From Setophaga petechia (lineage: Eukaryota; Chordata; Aves; Passeriformes; Parulidae), in the NCBI GenBank assembly GCA_024362935.1, contig JANCRA010000165.1:612692-676691 (forward strand): a stretch of DNA of 64,000 nucleotides, given 5' to 3'. This document shows positions 60,880-64,000 of this stretch, piece after piece (the first letter of the stretch is position 1; every line of letters starts with the position of its first letter). The notes below the pieces were generated by a model that saw only the letters and a program-made list of their open reading frames with translations, did no database searches and was not told the DNA's origin. A program made the translations under genes and the position numbers.

Positions 60880-62690
60880 GCAGGATTTTCTTTTTCTCCC
60901 ATTCTGCTACTGTTTTCTGACACTTGTTTTAGGACTCTGCTCCAGCAGGATGTTGATGACAGCTTCTAGTGTTCTCTGCCTGGCATGCCTTCACAAAGAT
61001 AAAGCTATGCTTTTAGGTGCCATGTGGGCCATACATTTGCCAAAAATATCCAGTTAAAACATCATTGACAGGTGTAAATATGTGCTTCCTCATTGGTATC
61101 TACACAGAATTGTTTCTTCTCCCTCCTGGAGCATGTGTGTACACTGGGCGAGCACAATATACCGGTGACTGCACTGAGGTGGTTCAAGCACTGGCACATA
61201 GGAAGTATGTATCTATTACTGTGCTGAAGAAAATGACAAATGCCAAAGACTTTATGGCTGGGCTGCTCAAGAACGTATGGCCCAACCACCTTTGTTAGAG
61301 AAAAAGCAAATTAGGAGTGGAGGAGTAACAGAAGCTTTTGAACCTTCATTTCTTTCAGTCTAGTCGCCAGGAAATGTCTCTAGGAAAAACGCATTTGTTT
61401 AAACTTCATGACAATGGAACAGTTGAAGCAGTGGGAGACAGGCATAGTTGAAGAAATCTTACAGCCTTTGGCCCAGAGGAACAGTCTTGTTGACTGTAAG
61501 GTTTCCTTATGACTTTGAAACCAATGCATTTGCATATGCTAGTAATACTTGACAGAATCCTGCTTTGTGGCCAACAGCAGTGCCTGCACTAGGTGTCCTC
61601 TTGAAATAACCTAATATTAAGCTGAAGCTGAAATCTATTGTAGTCCCTGGGAAAGTGTGAAGTGCCAGACTGCAAGCATTCAGTTAATCTACATGCACAC
61701 TGCTCTCAGCATTGGTGAGGGAACAAGATCATGAAAGCCAGGACTGTCTACTGACTAGAAGCTAGAAGTACACAAATCTGCAAATAACAGTTCCAATTTT
61801 AGTAGAGATCATAACTAATCGTGAATGTACAGCTTAGCTAGAGATGACATCAGGAGGATTAATCCGTTTGCACATTTGCACAGGGTGTGCTGAAGTGGTG
61901 AGTGTGATCAGGTCCATAAACACAGGGTGTAGTTGAAATGAAAGTGTTGGCCATGATGTTGGAGTTGAGTTATATGGAGTATGCTGTACAGAGGTAAATT
62001 GAGGAGACAAAGATATTTATTTCTGGGAGATTTTCTGTTAGTTGAATGTCTGACACCCAAATGTCCTCTGCTTTAGCCAGAATTACCAGGCATGATGCAG
62101 ACTCTGCTAAATGAAGATGTATGACAGTGTTACAGAGCTCAACAGATCAACATCCAAGGTCTTTCCAGTACAAAAATCTGTTTAACCTGTGTGTCTAACC
62201 TCAGCAAATGAACAGCTCTGACCACACACTTTCAAACACTTGAAATAACTGCGGTAGCTGTGGGCTTACTGCTCTAAAAGGTCTTCAGCCTTCAGAAAAA
62301 AATATGATGGGGAGCTGTAGGACAAAATAACAACTAGAAGAAAGAGGAATATATAAAAGAATCTTTTTCTTCTACTGATAAGCAGCCAAGTGTTGAAATT
62401 AGCAGAAATTTGTCCTAAGGAGAGAAACTGTCCAGAGCAGGTGAGGTAGTCACCTCTGACTGGATGTGAGACTTTCTGTGGCTCATCCTGTAACAGTTCT
62501 TAGACTATACACCTGCATGTAAGGAACAAGGGTTACTCACACTGCAGAAACTTTATTAACAGTGTGATGCAGTTTGAGATTTGGTCAGCTAAGTGTGGGC
62601 AATATTGAGGTCACAGGGTCTTGTCTGATTTTGGCAAGTTTGGGCAGTAGCCTGAAGAATCAAGAGGGGAGAGATTGCATATTCTCTATT
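60880..62690. other. No gene seen; AT-rich flank
   Basis: Only scattered short ORFs (the longest at 61,017-61,298 has no family resemblance). Nothing from the array recurs here. Confidence 0.4.
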
Positions 62691-62719
62691 CACATACTGG
62701 CGATCCTCCGTCAAAATGC

Positions 62720-62870
62720 TGTATCCAGTTCTTACAGCCAGTTGTGGTAAGATGTCAGAAAATGGGCTGCAGACCAGAGAAGAGCTTAAAGAAGGGAGAT
62801 TTGAAAGACATGTCAGTGAAAAGACTTGGGGAAGTAAATCTACTCGTGCAGAAGAGAGGATAAGTATGTC
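62720..62870 (+). mobile_element. Old CR1-type LINE fragment
   Basis: Resembles the conserved ORF2 C-terminal region of CR1/L3 elements in plus orientation (ATCCAGTTCTTACAGCCAG, then AGACCAGAGAAGAGC and AGAGGATAAG), strongly decayed. Confidence 0.5.
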
Positions 62871-63397
62871 AGCAAGAGGTTAATGAAGGATTGCAGCAAC
62901 TTAACAACACCTTTTTGGATTTCTGAAAGCTATAAAAGAGAAGTCAAAACAAAATATGTTTTATATTGATTCAGTGATAGATAATGCATGGAATTGGCCT
63001 GGGAAAGAGAAGTTACTGCAAAATTATAAGCAAAATGTAAGCATCAATACAGAAAATGCTAGCCTAATCCATTTCAATTTTTTTGCTACAGATATTCTTA
63101 CTGTCAGAAGCCAATAATGGAGATGAAAGAGGAAGCAAGTTTGGCTACAATTTAAAAGTCTCTGAAGAGCAAGGGGCAATGCAAGGCAGAGCAGGGGTAG
63201 GAGACATTTAGATTTAATGAGAGGCATAGGCAGTGGCATTCCAGCTCCAGGGCTGCACTCAAACAGATGCTGACTCTGTTAGCAGCCTGACTTCCCATAG
63301 CACAGCTTGCAGAAAAAGCAGTGAAACTGAAGCATTGTGTGTTTTATACAGGTTTTATTGTAAAGTTGGTTATTTTTTAAAAGTTACAATTATGGTT

Positions 63398-63790
63398 TGG
63401 CCCTCGGTTCCCCCCATGTTCTCCCTCATAATGGTTTGTTCCTCCCACCACTTACCTGTCCGTCATTGTTACCACCCCCCTTTATTTCGAGAATTTTCAT
63501 TCCTTACTTAAGATATGATTTGTCTCCTGAGCCTTTTCCCTCCCCTGTGCCATTCTTATTGGTTCAGTTGTGTCCCTCGCTCCTCCCCGGAATTTTGTTC
63601 ATTGGTTCCCTCGTGTCCCCTCCCATCACGCCCATCCCCTTTATCTGTGCCTCCCCAATGGTTTTTCTCTGACACCGTCACTGGCCCCACCCGGGTCAAT
63701 AAAGCGCCTTGGCACCCATACGTGTGTCCGCTCCTTCCTTCCTTCACCTCAGTGCTTCGCAGTCCTGCTCTCGCCTGCGTCGCCACATCG
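63398..63790 (+). mobile_element. Endogenous retrovirus 5' LTR at the window's right edge
   Basis: Pyrimidine-rich U3-like region, AATAAA at 63,698-63,703, then an R/U5-like stretch ending near ...CCACATCGCA (63,790). Orientation is plus. The left boundary is uncertain (TATGGTTTGGCCC near 63,393). Confidence 0.55.
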
Positions 63791-64000
63791 CAGATAGAGC
63801 CACTACTCGGGGGTTCTTGCAGAGAACCTGGGAGTGGCGGGATTCGTGCTCTCCACCGGTCACTCCAGGAGCGGCTAGCCGGCCCCGTCAGCTCCTGTGG
63901 CCGCGGGACGAGACTGCAGTTGGCACTCCACCATGGGGCAGCTTCGGCCGAACCCGTCATCTTCGGGGCCGAACGTGACGCGGCTTTGAAGACGTCGCCA
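63791..64000 (+). mobile_element. Retroviral leader and possible gag start, cut by the window end
   Basis: GC-rich leader after the LTR. A short frame at 63,933 has a strong start context (CCACCATGG) and begins Met-Gly-Gln, as many retroviral Gag proteins do, but it stops after 18 codons. Whether an internal region follows cannot be seen. Confidence 0.35.

Noticed and set aside
61017..61298. 93-codon frame in the right flank
   Set aside because: Single isolated frame in AT-rich DNA without splice context or family similarity.

Overview
The window is vertebrate nuclear DNA, almost certainly from a songbird (Passeriformes). It holds split genes with GT/AG introns, CR1 LINEs with the CR1 octamer tail, several retroviral LTRs, and two kinase types (PAK-like and PIM-like) that I recall being amplified in songbird genomes. 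No bacterial, CRISPR or tRNA/rRNA features were seen.

Most of the window (about 1-58,904) is a segmental-duplication array. The repeated unit is about 21 kb and reads, on its own plus strand: a GC-rich promoter-like block (alpha), a second block carrying the first two coding exons (beta), a coiled-coil exon block (gamma), eight exons of a PAK-like kinase domain, LTR remnants, and an antisense PIM-like kinase pseudogene. Copy 1 is inverted at the left (1-6,365) and lacks beta. Copy 2 (about 9,690-29,870) is in plus orientation. Copy 3 (about 29,870-51,060) follows in tandem. Copy 4 (from about 51,060) breaks off after exon 2 at about 58,904. In copy 4 a near-full-length CR1, itself carrying a nested solo LTR, sits in beta.

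The main result is that the coiled-coil exons and the kinase exons form one reading frame. In copy 2, 17 exons from 10,721 to 24,774 have consistent splice phases throughout and predict a 637-residue protein: about 320 residues of mostly Glu/Gln/Leu-rich coiled coil, then a linker and a PAK-type kinase domain with every catalytic motif. No CRIB (Cdc42/Rac-binding) motif is visible, so this looks like a PAK kinase whose regulatory half has been replaced by a coiled coil. Copy 3 has the same exons but a frameshift with an immediate stop in exon 5, while its kinase exons remain clean. Copies 1 and 4 are partial.

The PIM-like copies (28,744-29,660 and 49,940-50,856, minus strand) share the same disabling changes, so the pseudogene was dead before the unit was duplicated. 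The right flank (58,905-64,000) is AT-rich and holds LTRs, a TA microsatellite, an old CR1 fragment and, at the very end, an LTR and leader of an endogenous retrovirus running off the window. All exon boundaries were derived by eye from splice signals and phase; no alignment, expression or database search was run.
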